A DNA stretch of 64,000 nt from Methanosphaera sp. BMS (GTDB lineage: Archaea > Methanobacteriota > Methanobacteria > Methanobacteriales > Methanobacteriaceae). The DNA is taken from contig NZ_CP014213.1 of NCBI RefSeq assembly GCF_003268005.1, forward strand, positions 1,364,001 to 1,428,000, read 5' to 3'. Under the pieces are notes generated by a model, which ran no database searches, was not told where the DNA came from, and saw only the letters and a program-made list of their open reading frames with translations. How positions within the stretch are numbered: the stretch's first letter is position 1; every line of letters begins with the position of its first letter. Both the position numbers and the translations under genes were made by a program. Below, one piece after another: positions 1 to 12,600 of the stretch.

Positions 1-2300
1 TAATGTTGGTAATAACCATTTTCATCAGTATGGGCTGTTACTACATCTGAACCTACTCTTAGAGTTACTTCTTGATTTGCCGCATTGTTGGATGCACCGA
101 TAGGTACTGCGGTTAATGGAGCATGTTCGATGTTATCGTATAATGCTATGAATTGTAGGCTTTGATAGTCATTTACTTCATCTAGTGTTGCAGGAATAAG
201 TACTGTTGCTGAACCGCTGGATACGTCAATATATCTGGCTACTAATTCACCGAGTTGTCCATTTTCATTACGGTATAGACTAACCCTTTCATGGATATTT
301 GGATCTCCACCGGTAATCTGAACCTGAATAGTATTTTCAAATGATTCATAGTTACCAAATATTTTTACTAGATGTCCTTCTCTTACAATCTTAGGATCTG
401 CATTGACACTAAGCATGTGTCTCCTATAGTGTTGATAATGTTTATAATCAGAGATAAAGCTTACTCTTAAATCATCAACTGTTAATGGAGTTATTTCATC
501 CTTATCAAGAGTAATAACTGCAGTTCCATTTACAACTGGGAAATCACCTATGAAATTACCATTAGAATCTGTGACCCTAATAGTACCATTGGTTACTGTA
601 GTATTATATCTTGAATAATTATAATAACCATTAACACCAACTTCAGAGTGTCCTGGTTCATATCTAGTATCCATTACATCAATATTGACAGTTAATGTTA
701 AAGTTTCTGCTCCATCAACCACATTAGTAATTACTGGATCAGTTACATTTAATGCATTGTTAACATATGTGTTGTTGGCAACAAGATGTGTTCGAGGATT
801 ATAATAATCCGGATCTAAATAACCAAACAATATATCTTCATATAATCCAGTAGTACTATCAAGAGGAATAACGGTGTTGTTATTAAAAGTGTTGTTAACT
901 ATTTGAATATTTTGATACCATGATGGTGTACCATCTGCATTAGAACAAAAGTTAATTATCCATGGATGATACTCACCATTTTCCCATATTTCATTTGAAT
1001 CAAAAGTGTTACCATATGCATAAAGAGAAGGTGCACTTAAAACATGAGGATTCATATAGACAATAGATGAACCTTCCAAGTGGTTCTTAGCTATTGTATT
1101 ATTTATTAAACAAAATACTCCTTCAATATTAAATAAACAAGATGTTCCATATCCAATATTTTCAGAAATATCATTACCTATAAGTGTTAAATTACCACTC
1201 ATTGCATAGAATAAACAATCTTCTTCCTCATTTCTTACATGACCATCAGGTAAATAGTTATATTTAATGGTATTGTTTTCAATTACAAAAGTCTGAGAAC
1301 CCATTTCTACATCTACAACAACACCCTTTTTAATACCCGTGTTATATTCAATAGTATTATTCCTAACTTTCACATTTGTAGAAGATAATTGAACACCAAA
1401 GACTGTACCTTGATTTGCACTATTATTAATAATAGTGTTTCCTTCTATCAAAACATCATTTTGAGTATTTAGATAAAATGCTGCAGACATATTAGTTGCA
1501 GTATTATTGAAAATTCTATTATTAATTATTCTAGCCTCAGTTACTCCAGAATCTAGCCTAAATACAGTACCATTATCACCTGTATTGTTTTCAAAAGTAC
1601 AATTTGATGAGTATACCTTACCAGCAATTCCATGGACAATATGTGTAGCACTATTATTTACAAAAGTACTGTTGATAAGATTAATACTACCATGCCAATT
1701 AGAAACAATTAACGATGTACCCCCACCATTAATCATAGTTAAATTTGCTAAAGTAATCATTCCATCATTATTAGATTGGAAAACTGTAATACCATTAGCA
1801 TTAATAGTTTGTCCATTACCATTGATAACTAATTGTTTAACTTGAGTATTTTCTGTAATTTGAATCAACTGATCTGCAGTATATGTTCCAGGATTAAGAG
1901 TAATCCTAACTACGTCATCCATAGTATAAGTTCGTCCATTTATTATATTCAGAATATCCTGATAATTATTAGCAGTATAATTATACTGTGCAGCCTTAAG
2001 TGATTTTTCGCCGGTTTTTGTAATTGTTTTTGTCGATTCTTTGTCGTCGCTTGAAGTCGTTTGTGTATTTGTTGTATCACTTGTATTAGCTATTTTTTCT
2101 ACGTCTGCCTCCGGTGCAGCAGTTGCCGCATCGGATTGTACCACATTATCCACATCATAGTTGGCGGGTGTGGATAAACTATTTGTGTCCTTTATTACTT
2201 GTGAACTGTTATCGTCTATCGCCGAAACCATAGACATTCCCATTAGGAGAATAAGCACCGTTACAAGTAATATAAGAACATGTTTTTTAATCGTTGTCAT
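1..2300 (-). CDS. Adhesin-like surface protein, 3' end beyond window
   Basis: The frame is open from an ATG at 2300 to the window edge, giving at least 766 residues; the C-terminus lies outside. The start follows an AGGAG ribosome binding site in the same leader context as the giant gene. Residues 1 to about 27 are a signal peptide (MTTIKKH, then a long Leu/Val/Ile/Met core ending VSA). A Ser/Thr/Asp-rich linker follows, then a right-handed beta-helix-type region (NGNGQTINANG, repeated NSTFVNNSA and ENNTIKYN strings) to about residue 500. Ig-like domains come next (for example VTNGTIRVTDSNGNFIGD and VTAHTDENGYYQH at the edge). The first 70 or so residues closely match those of the neighbouring giant protein. 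Function is inferred only: an exported wall or surface adhesin-like protein. The beta-helix is less regular and has fewer GGAIY motifs than the other ALPs here. Confidence 0.85.
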   Translation of the reverse strand, partial: MTTIKKHVLILLVTVLILLMGMSMVSAIDDNSSQVIKDTNSLSTPANYDVDNVVQSDAATAAPEADVEKIANTSDTTNTQTTSSDDKESTKTITKTGEKSLKAAQYNYTANNYQDILNIINGRTYTMDDVVRITLNPGTYTADQLIQITENTQVKQLVINGNGQTINANGITVFQSNNDGMITLANLTMINGGGTSLIVSNWHGSINLINSTFVNNSATHIVHGIAGKVYSSNCTFENNTGDNGTVFRLDSGVTEARIINNRIFNNTATNMSAAFYLNTQNDVLIEGNTIINNSANQGTVFGVQLSSTNVKVRNNTIEYNTGIKKGVVVDVEMGSQTFVIENNTIKYNYLPDGHVRNEEEDCLFYAMSGNLTLIGNDISENIGYGTSCLFNIEGVFCLINNTIAKNHLEGSSIVYMNPHVLSAPSLYAYGNTFDSNEIWENGEYHPWIINFCSNADGTPSWYQNIQIVNNTFNNNTVIPLDSTTGLYEDILFGYLDPDYYNPRTHLVANNTYVNNALNVTDPVITNVVDGAETLTLTVNIDVMDTRYEPGHSEVGVNGYYNYSRYNTTVTNGTIRVTDSNGNFIGDFPVVNGTAVITLDKDEITPLTVDDLRVSFISDYKHYQHYRRHMLSVNADPKIVREGHLVKIFGNYESFENTIQVQITGGDPNIHERVSLYRNENGQLGELVARYIDVSSGSATVLIPATLDEVNDYQSLQFIALYDNIEHAPLTAVPIGASNNAANQEVTLRVGSDVVTAHTDENGYYQH

Positions 2301-2348
2301 CTTGTGACTCCTATTTTTAAACATTTTCTTAGATTTTAAATTGTTTTA

Positions 2349-2376
2349 GGTACATATCAACAGTTTAAAATAAGCT
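2349..2376 (-). promoter_or_regulatory. Putative promoter of the partial ALP gene
   Basis: Read on the minus strand this segment holds a TTTTAAAC TATA-like core. It sits about 50 nt upstream of the start at 2300 and aligns without gaps with the 28-nt segment at 33197-33224, at nearly the same distance from the giant gene's start. Conservation of position and sequence between the two paralogues is the main support. Confidence 0.4.
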
Positions 2377-3568
2377 AAACACGGATTGATTATGGAAGTT
2401 ATCCATCTTTTAATATTATATTCATGTAGTAGTCGTTGTGTTTATCCTTGCTATTTTAAAAATAAATATTAACAAGGATAAACTCTTTATATCTATTTTT
2501 GTTCAAAATTAGATATAGAAAGCTATTACTTTATAGAAACATATCGATGAATCAATATATATTAGTTCATTAATAGTATCATATAATAAACAATGTTTAA
2601 TTGATTATGAAATACATATTATTTTACACAGAAACTTATTAAAATAACTGCTCATTTTCAATGATAAACATCGTTTAAAATGACAATATCCAATGATAAT
2701 ATCCTATTGATAGCTAATCCATAATTTAGCCATACTTTCTATTTTATTTCTTATAATATATAATAATTATTAATTTTTAGTGAAGATTATTTTTTAGTTT
2801 TTGATAGTTTTTTCGAATTAAAAGAAGTATTATTGAGTTTGATTGAAAGAAAAATTTTTTCATAAATGGCTTGATAAAAATGAGATTATTATTTATTGAA
2901 AATGATAAAAAAATGTATTTAGATGTTTAATTACATCTCTTTTTTAAAATGCAAAGAATAAAATGCAAATATTGTTAATATTTAATAAGAAATACATGTA
3001 TCAATAAATTTTTAATAGATGTATTCATATCAACTTTAAATTAGATACAAAAATATGATAAAAAAATTTTGTCCTTGAAAAATAGATCGTTATAGCCTTG
3101 ACGTATTTTTTTGGATAATACATTATCATTCATGAAGTTTTAGAATAACAAATAATTGGCAAAAAATTTAAACCAGCATAGATAAAATAAGAATAATATC
3201 TCCACATACCCCATAACGACCCAAAAAACACTTTTATAGTTAAATAGAAAGACTATCTTTAAAGGAAAGCTCATAAAAAACTTGTGACTTCTAAACATTC
3301 ACATACCTATTCAACATGATATATCATATAATCATTTAATAATCATGTAAAGAAAAGACCCTACAAATAATATAAAATAGACATGATTTAAATCAATTTA
3401 ACATGGACACTATTCATATTAAATAATTTCCATTTGATTATATGATAGGTTTTAGGAAATGGAAAAAACAGGTATTAGTTACTATAATGGGTCATATAAA
3501 AAAACACATGAAAAAAACTAAATTCATAAATATCCGGTAAAAATGAGTTGATTTCTAAAATAAATGCT

Positions 3569-3593
3569 AAAAAAAATAAAAAAAGAAAAAAAA
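3569..3593 (-). terminator. T-tract terminator of the giant ALP gene
   Basis: A nearly pure A-run on the plus strand, a U-rich tract in the transcript, begins about 60 nt after the stop codon of the giant gene. Oligo-T stretches are the usual archaeal termination signal. No strong stem precedes it. Confidence 0.5.
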
Positions 3594-3652
3594 TGGTAAA
3601 TTTAGTGTAGAAAAAATAATCAAAAGAAAAAGGAGTGTATAATTATTTCTAA

Positions 3653-6600
3653 TTATACTTTGGTTATGTTGGTAGTAGTGTATCTGCCACCAAGATATCC
3701 AACTCTTTCCCCTGTTACAAGTTCTATACTGTTTATCTTATCGACGTTGTATGGTAATATGATGTTTAAGTCAACATCTCCATCAACAGCCTCATAGAAG
3801 ACTGTCCTGTTATTGATTTTATAGGTTTGACCATTTATTTTTAAACATAATGTGTTTGTTCCTTTAAGCAGGTTCTTATGATAATCCACTATCTTGGATT
3901 TGATGGTCATTTCCTTAGTCTGTGTATTTAATTTTACGCTATTGTTTACAAATGAGATTGGGGATCTTTCAACGCCGAATGTTGTAGTGTTGTTTACACC
4001 TGGGTTGTAGCTTCCACTGCCGAATACTGCCATTACAGTGTAATTCTTATCGGTAAGATTTGTGTATTTACCGGCAAGACCTGCTGGTACATAATACTGC
4101 ATGGTTGCTACACCGTTTACAACTTTGGCCTGTTTAGCTGTTCCATCCTCATTCTTAATGGTTATACCGTTTACCTTAAATACTACAAAGTTATCATCAT
4201 AGTCTTTTACCCGTCCATTATTCTTACCGCCGGTTACGTCAGTTACTACTGCCTTGAGTGTAATGTTTACATCCTGTTTAGTAGTTTTTACAGTTGTAAC
4301 TGTGATTTGAGCGTCTCGTTTTACAAGACTTGCCTGTCCGGGCACAATTGATCTTGAACTATAATATTTGCTGTTTCCACCGTATGCTCCAGTTATGTTT
4401 ACAGCAGATCTTAGGTATGTATCTGCCACTACTGTAACTGTAACTGTTCCGTTTACTGGTGATAATATCATAGGATCTCCTTCAGGGCTAAACTTACCAT
4501 TTGTTCTTAATGTTAATCCGTTAACCTTAAATACAAATTGTCCACCGGTCACTTTTGTACCAAATTCATCCGTAACTGTTGCACGTAATGTGATGTTGTC
4601 ACCGAGTACTCCTTTTACATCATCTACTTTTACAAATGTAATTATCTTACTTGCATTGTAGGTGCTGTTTGCTTTAGCGGAGTTATAGGTGTCATCACCA
4701 TTAAACTGTGCCGTTACATTATTTAATCCTACATATGTAGTATTATATTCCAGTGTGTAGTCACCATAACGGTCTGTTGTAACTGTTTTTGTTACTCCAT
4801 CCATGTTAAGTGTTACTTTTGCCTTGGCTATTGGGTTTCCATTAATATCAGTAAGTTTACCCGTGATTTGTGCTTTTTGTGTAAGGGTAATGTTTTTGAT
4901 TGGGTTGATTGTGATGATTGCCTTGTTTTTGTTGACAGAGATTGCTTGAGTTTTACTTGAAGGATTTACAAAGTCATTTCCATTATATGTAATGGTTACG
5001 TTTTGTTTTCCTGCAGGTACATCTAATTTGATAGTTGCAGTTCCGTTTTTGACAACTCCTGTTCCTATCACTTTACCATCCTTGTCTGTAACGGTTACTG
5101 TTCCATTTGGAACTTTGTTACCGTTTTTGTCTGTGACGTTTACTTGTATTGTGGTGTTTCCTACATTTGATCCTGTTTGTTTGGATTTTATTGTAGAGTT
5201 TACTTTTACTGTGAATTTTGTCTGATTATTTGATGGATTATATGTTTTATTTCCTGCGTAACTAACTGTCACATTGTTTACACCACCAGTAGTGGTTGTG
5301 TATGCAAGCGTGTAGACACCCTTGCTGTTAGTGGTGGTAGTGTATGACTTGTTGTTAACTTTCACTGTTATGTTAGCATTTGCTATTGGCTTGTTGTTTG
5401 AATCTAATAACTTACCAGTAATGTTCACTTTATCTCCAACAGATACTGTTTTTATAGTATTTATTGGGATTGTAGTGTTGATTTTCTGGGTTGTAATTGT
5501 AGTGCTTGTACTTTGTTTTTTGTACTCGCCCGTACCATTGTATGTTATGTTAATCGGCGTTTTTCCAGGTGTTGTGTTAAGTGGTACTTTAGCCGTACCG
5601 TTTACAACCGGAGCCGTTACATTTGTACCGTCAGGCATTGTTACAATTACTGTTCCATTTTTAACAGGTCTTCCTTCATTATCAGTTACTTTTACTTCTA
5701 TTGAAGTGTTTCCTGCCGTATCATTGGTTTGTTTTACATCCAGTACAACATCCTTCTTGTTGACTGTGAAGTTTGTTTTGTTAGCTGTTGGGTTATAAAT
5801 TACATTTCCATCATATTCTACTGTGATATTGTTTTTACCACTAGTTGTTGTTGTGTAGACAAGTGTGTATTCACCTGCCTTATTTGTAGTGGTATTGTAT
5901 CTTTTACCATTTATTGTGACTGTTATATTAGCGTTTGTAATGTCAACACCGTTTTGATCTTCTAAACTACCGTGTATGGTGACGTTATCACCGATTGTCA
6001 CATCATTTATCTTATCAATTGGGATTGTAGTGTTGAGTTTTACTGTTTTTACACTAGCGGTGGTATTTAATTTATCGTAGACACCTGTACCGTTGTATGT
6101 TACGTTTACATCCATTGTTCCAGGTATTGTGTCAAGTGGCACTACTGCTTTACCGTTTTTGACAGGTGCAGTTATGTTTGTACCATTTGGCAGTGTTACG
6201 ATTACATTACCTTCATCTACAGGTTTTCCATCACTATCAGTTACGTTGACTTCCAGTGAAGTATTTCCTGGAGTGTTACCCACTTGTGCTACAGCCATTG
6301 AAGTCTCTTTCTTGTTGACGGTTAACTCTTTGCTTTCACTTGTGACTGGATTTATCACTCCATCCTTACCGTTATAGGTAGCGGTTACTGGGAGTTTACC
6401 GGCCTTATCTGTAGTGTAATCATATGAGTATTTTCCATCAGTTACGTTTACTGTGTATTTTTTGCCGTCAATATCTATTGTTACAGTTCCGTTAGCTATA
6501 GGTTCACCCATTCCATCCGTTACTGTACCATTGATGGTTACCACTTCACCAATGGTTACTTCATCCTTGTCAAGAGATATTGTAATATCCGCATCTTGTT

Positions 6601-9600
6601 TTTCAACGTCTACTACGATTATTTCTTCACTTGCTGTTCCAGCGGCACTACTGTTTGTTGCATTGCTTGCTAAGTATAGGTCATTTTCATTGTATGTTAC
6701 AACCACGCTTAACTGTCCATCATGTTCTACAGGTATTGTAATGTTTGCAAGTCCATCCGTTAAGTTTTCGCTTACAAGTTCATTACCGTTCATGTCATAA
6801 ACGGTTATGTTACCCTGTATTACGTTTTCATCGGTTAGATTTGTTACATTTACGCCTATTGTCACATTTCCGACTGTTGTGTTTATGATTGTTACATTTG
6901 TCTTGGTAGGTATCTTACCGACTGTGAAGTTAATTGTTTGACTTGTGGATTCTTCAACAGTGTCATTTCCAAGGTATGTGGCATTTACTGTGTAGTTTGC
7001 TATTTCACTTGGAGTGTATTCAAGAGTGTATTTGGAATCAATTATGTCAACGATTTCTTCGGTTCCGTTTACGTTAACTGATACTTTACCTTCTGTAATG
7101 ACGTTTCCAAGTTCATCTCTTACCTCTCCAGTGATGATTACGCTATCACTGATTATTATGCTATTGTTGTTTACTTCAATAGTTATTGTAGATTTTTGTT
7201 TTACTACGTCAATAACCGTGATGCTTTCTTCACCAGGTGCTGCACTACTGTTTGTAGCGTTGCTTGCATAGTAGTAATCATTTTCCTGATATTCTACTAT
7301 TACATGGAGTGTATCTGTGTTGGATACTGGTATTGTGATGTTAGCTTTACCGTCAGTTAATTTGCCTGTTGCTATGGCTTCACCTGTTGAGTTATCTTTT
7401 ATGATAACTGTTCCTTCGCTTACATAACTAGTTGTCATGTTTGTAACTTCAACGTGTACCGTTACGTTTCCAGCAGTATGGTTTAGTATATCTGCTATTG
7501 TAACTGTAGGCATTTTGGTTACATCTATAACTATTATGTTTTCCTTCTCAGGATCAACAGCTGATTTGTTTGTAGCATTGCTTGAATAGTAGTAGTCATT
7601 TTCCTGATATTCTACTCTTATTTCAAGTTCTCCACCAATTGTTGCAGGTACTGTGATGTTTACACGACCGTTTACAAGTGGTGTTTCATCTACTATGATA
7701 TTGCCATCTGCATCATATACCACTACACTTCCTTTGTCTACAAGACTATCTGTCATATTTGTTACATTTACTCCTATTGTTACATTACCGAGTGTTGTGT
7801 TTAGTATTTCAACATTGGTGATTGTAGGGAGTTTTGTTACGTTTATGACTGTGATATTTTCTTTACCAGGTGCTGCACTACTGTTTGTAGCGTTACTTGC
7901 ATAGTAGATATCGTTTTCTTGATATGTTACTATTACCTCGATTGGTCCGGATGTTGTGGCCGGAATTTGCAAGGTTACATGTGAATCTGTTAGTTCACCG
8001 TTTGCAAGTATTTTACCTGTTGTATCGGTTACTACAACTGAACCAGTTGATACATCTCCATTTGATGTGTTTGTTACGGTTATACCTAGTGTTACATTGT
8101 TGATACTGGTGTTTAGTATTTCAACTGTTGTAATTGTAGGTATTCTCGTTACATCTATGAGTATGATTTCCTCATCAGGTGTTCCGATTGCACTGCTGTT
8201 TGTAGCGTTGCTTTGAGCATAGATGTTGTTTTCATTGTAGGTTACAATTACTCTTAACTGTCCTATGCTGTCTACTGGTATTGTAATGTTAGCTACACCT
8301 TCATGTAATGTGCTTTCATTTAATACTTTTCCAGTTGTATCTTTTACAGTGATTGTACCTTTGTTTACTAATGTTTTTGTAAGGTTAGTTACATTTACAC
8401 TTAATGTTACATTGTTTAATGTTGTGTTAAGTATTTCTACATTTGTAATTGTAGGTATTTTATTTACTGTAAAGGTTAATTCTTCACTCATTGCAGGGGT
8501 CATACTGGCATTACCAAGATATTTGGCTTTGACTATGTAGTTACCTGCAGTTATTCCTGTGTAGGTGAGTGAGTATTTTTCATCGGCTATTTCAACTGTT
8601 TTTTCTGATGTTGTTCCGTCTTCATCGGTAACATATACCGTTACGCTACCTGCTTTGACTACTTCACCCATTCCATCAAATACCTGACCGGTTATGTTTG
8701 TATTTTCTGAGATGATAATTGATGTTTCAGTGAGGTCTATGGTTATAGTTACACTTTGTTTTTGTACATCAATTACTGTGATGTTTTCACGTTCTGGTTC
8801 GGTAGCACTTTCGTTTGTAGCGTTACTTGCAAAGTAAATGTCATTCTGTTGATATTCAACTACTACTTCAATTAATCCGGATTCAAGTACTGAGTCCAGT
8901 TTAATTACGGCATTGCCTTCGTTGATTCTGCCTGTTGCCAGTATTTGTTCATAGTTTGAAGCGTTGTGTATGTATACGTCACCTGTTGTTACGGATTCTC
9001 CTGTCATGTTGGTTACTGTTACATTTAGTGTTACGTTTCCTGCTACATTATCAAGTATTTCTACTGTGGTAATTGTAGGGATTCTTGTAACATCTATAAC
9101 AGTTATGTTTTCTTTGCCAGGTAGTGCCGTGTCATTTAGTGCTGTACTGTTTAGGTATAGGTCGTTTTCAACGTATTTGACAACTACTTCCAATGGACCG
9201 ATTGCTTCTGCAGGAATAAGTATATCTGCTACTCCATCAGTTAGGTTAGCTTTTGCTAATTCATTTGAATCGGTATCGTATACTATTATGCTTCCCTTAG
9301 TTACTAAGTCCTCGGTATTGTTTGTTACGTTTACTCTGATTGTTACATTGGATAGTGTTGTGTTTAATATTTCAACATTTGTTACTGTAGCAATCTTATC
9401 GACTGTAAAGCTGGTTGTATTTTCAACTGCGTCAACTGCACTGTTTCCGGCATATACTACTTTTACGTCTACTGTTCCATTGTATATTGGTGTGTAGACT
9501 ATGGAATATACACCGTCATCATTTGTTTTTGTGATGATGCTTGTACCGTTTACGATTACTTCAACATATGCATCGGCAATAGGATTATTCATTCCATCTG

Positions 9601-12600
9601 TGAGTGTACCGTTTATAGTTACCTCCTGATAAACTATAGCAGCAATAGGTGTTGCATTAACAGTGATTGTAGCATTCTGCAATCCTACCGTAATGTTTTC
9701 AAAGACTTCACCGGAAGCCTTATCAACACCCACACTTGAAGTGTAATTCTCATTTTCAAGATATGTTACACTTACAGCCACATCACCAGCATCAGCAATG
9801 TCAAGTTTAACTGTCGTATTAACACCAGCCACATCAACAGTCACATTCTTACCAGCAACTGTAACGTTAAACTGACCACTAGTTACAACTTCACCACTAC
9901 TGTTGGTAACAACCACATCAATAGTCACATTACCAGCAGTATTATTCAAGACTTCAACAACAGTAGTTGTCGGCATCTTATTAACAGTAAAGTCAACAGT
10001 TTCACTAGTTACACCATCAACCGTAGCATTACCAAGATATGTAGCGTTCACATCATAAACACCAGCAGTGTAAGTTGCATTCTCAACGGTGTAATAACCA
10101 TCACTGATTGTCGCATGAACTGTCTGTCCATCAACAACCACATCAACATTACCTTCGGTTATGAGGTTGCCCATACCATCAAATACCTGACCACGAATAG
10201 TTACAACATCACCCATAATCACACTAGGATTAACAACTTCAATTGTAATTGAAGCTTCCTGTTTAACCAAGTCAATTACGGTTACGTTTTCATATTCAGG
10301 ACTTGCGGCAGATGAATTTGTAGCATTGCTTGCCATGTATACATCATTTTCATTGTAGTGAACAATTACTTCCAATGTATCATCACTAGCCACCGGTATT
10401 GTGATAACTGCTTTACCATCAGTTAATTCTGCAGTTGGTATTGTACTGATTACGTTACCATCTTTGTCAAGTATGTTTACTGATCCATTGTTTACAACAA
10501 CATCAGTCATGTTTGTAACTGTTACTTCAATTGTGACGTTACCTGCGGTATTGTTAAGTATTGAAACACTTGCTTTTGTAGGTATTTTACTTACAGCAAC
10601 GTTTGAATCAGTACTGCTTGCAAGGTATAAGTCATTTTCAACATAGCTAACTGTTATGTCAACAGCTACTGCATCATGAATATCCAATGTAATATCGGCT
10701 ACACCACCAGTAATGTCAGCTTCTCCAAGTATAATACTTGAATCAGATGAGTTATATACGATGACATGACCATCAATTACAAGATCTTCAGTAGTGTTTG
10801 TTACGTTTACTCTGACTGTCACATTGGATAGTGTCGTGTTAATTACTTCAACATTTGTAATTGTAGCAATCTTATCGACTGTAAAGCTGGTTGTATTTTC
10901 AACTGCGTCAACTGTACTGTTTCCGGCATATACAACTTTTACATCTACTGTTCCATTGTATAATGGAAGGTAGACAATTGAATATACACCATCAGCATCA
11001 GTTCTTGTTAGCTCAACAGTATCGTTAACTGTTACTTCAACAACTGCATCAGCGATAGGTTTACCCATACCATCTGTGAGTGTACCGTTTATTGTTACAT
11101 CCTGATATACGATAGCAGCGCTAGGTGTTGCGTTAACAGTGATTGTAGCATTCTGCAATCCTACCGTAATGTTTTCAAGGACTTCACCGGAAGCCTTATC
11201 AACACCCACACTTGAAGTGTAATTCTCATTTTCAAGATATGTTACACTTACAGCCACATCACCAGCATCAGCAATGTCAAGTTTAACTGTCGTATTAGCA
11301 CCAGCCACATCAACAGTCACATTCTTACCAGCAACTGTAATGTTAAACTGACCACTAGTTACAGCTTTACCACTACTGTTGGTTACAACTACATCAATAG
11401 TCACATTACCAGCAGTATTGTTCAAGACTTCAACAACGGTAGTTGTCGGCATCTTGTTAACAGTAAAGTCAACAGTTTGGCTAGTTACACTATCAACCGT
11501 AGCATTACCAAGATATTTAGCGGTTACTTCATATGTACCGGCCGTGTATGTTTGATTGTTGATACTGTAATATCCATCCACAATAGGAGTTGTAATGGTT
11601 ATTTCATCAACAGTAACATTTACATCACCAGTAGTTATGAGGTTGCCCATACCATCAAATACCTGACCACGAATAGTTACAACATCACCCATAATCACAC
11701 TAGAATTAACAACTTCAATTGTAATTGAAGCTTCCTGTTTAACTAAGTCAATTACGGTTACGTTTTCATATTCAGGACTTGTAGCTGATGAGTTTGTAGC
11801 ATTGCTTGGGTAGTAGTGTGTGTTTTCTGTGTATGTTACATTTACGTATAACGTATCTGTATTTTCTGTTGGAATTACAAGTATTGCTTTTCCATTTTCC
11901 ACATTGCCTGTTACGATAGTTCCACTTGCATCGGTTACAACCACTTCACCCATATTTACAGGTTCACCGGTTGCATTTGTTACTGTGACTTCTATTGTAA
12001 CGTTACCAGCTGTGTTGTTAAGGATTCTTACAGTTGTAGTTGTAGGTATTTTATTTACAGTGAATTCTACATTTTCGCTTGTAATGTTACTTACATTTTC
12101 ATTTCCGAGGTATGTAGCGTTGACTGTGTATACTCCTGCAGCTATTGTAACATTTGTTATTGTGTACATTCCATCTTTGAGTTGTGCTTGATATGTTGTA
12201 CTGTTTATTGTTACGTTTACTGTTCCTTCAGCTATTGGTAATCCCATTCCATCGGTTACTGTTCCATATATTGTCACGTCTTCACCAATGACTACTGTGT
12301 CTTTGTTGGTGTTTATTGTGATTGTAGCGTTTTGTTTTGCTACGTCAATGTATGTGATGTTTTCATCGCTAGCACCTGACGGTAGGCTTTCATTTCTGGC
12401 ATTGCTTGATAGGTATATGTCATTTTCATTGTATGTTACGTTTACTCCTATTAGTGTTGGAGTTGTTACATTTAATGTTAGGTCTATACCGCCATTTACC
12501 AGGTCGCCTTCGCCGATGATGTTGCCATTTTGATCATGTACAACTACATGACCTTTTGTTACTGCATCACCGGTAGCGTTTGTTGTGGCAATATGTACCG

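Larger units (their letters stand above)
2301..3652. other. AT-rich intergenic region without a gene
   Basis: This stretch of about 1.35 kb between two minus-strand ALP genes contains no plausible coding frame on either strand. It holds the putative promoter near 2350 and, at its right end, the T-rich terminator of the giant gene. I see no RNA gene or clear repeat in it. Confidence 0.6.
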
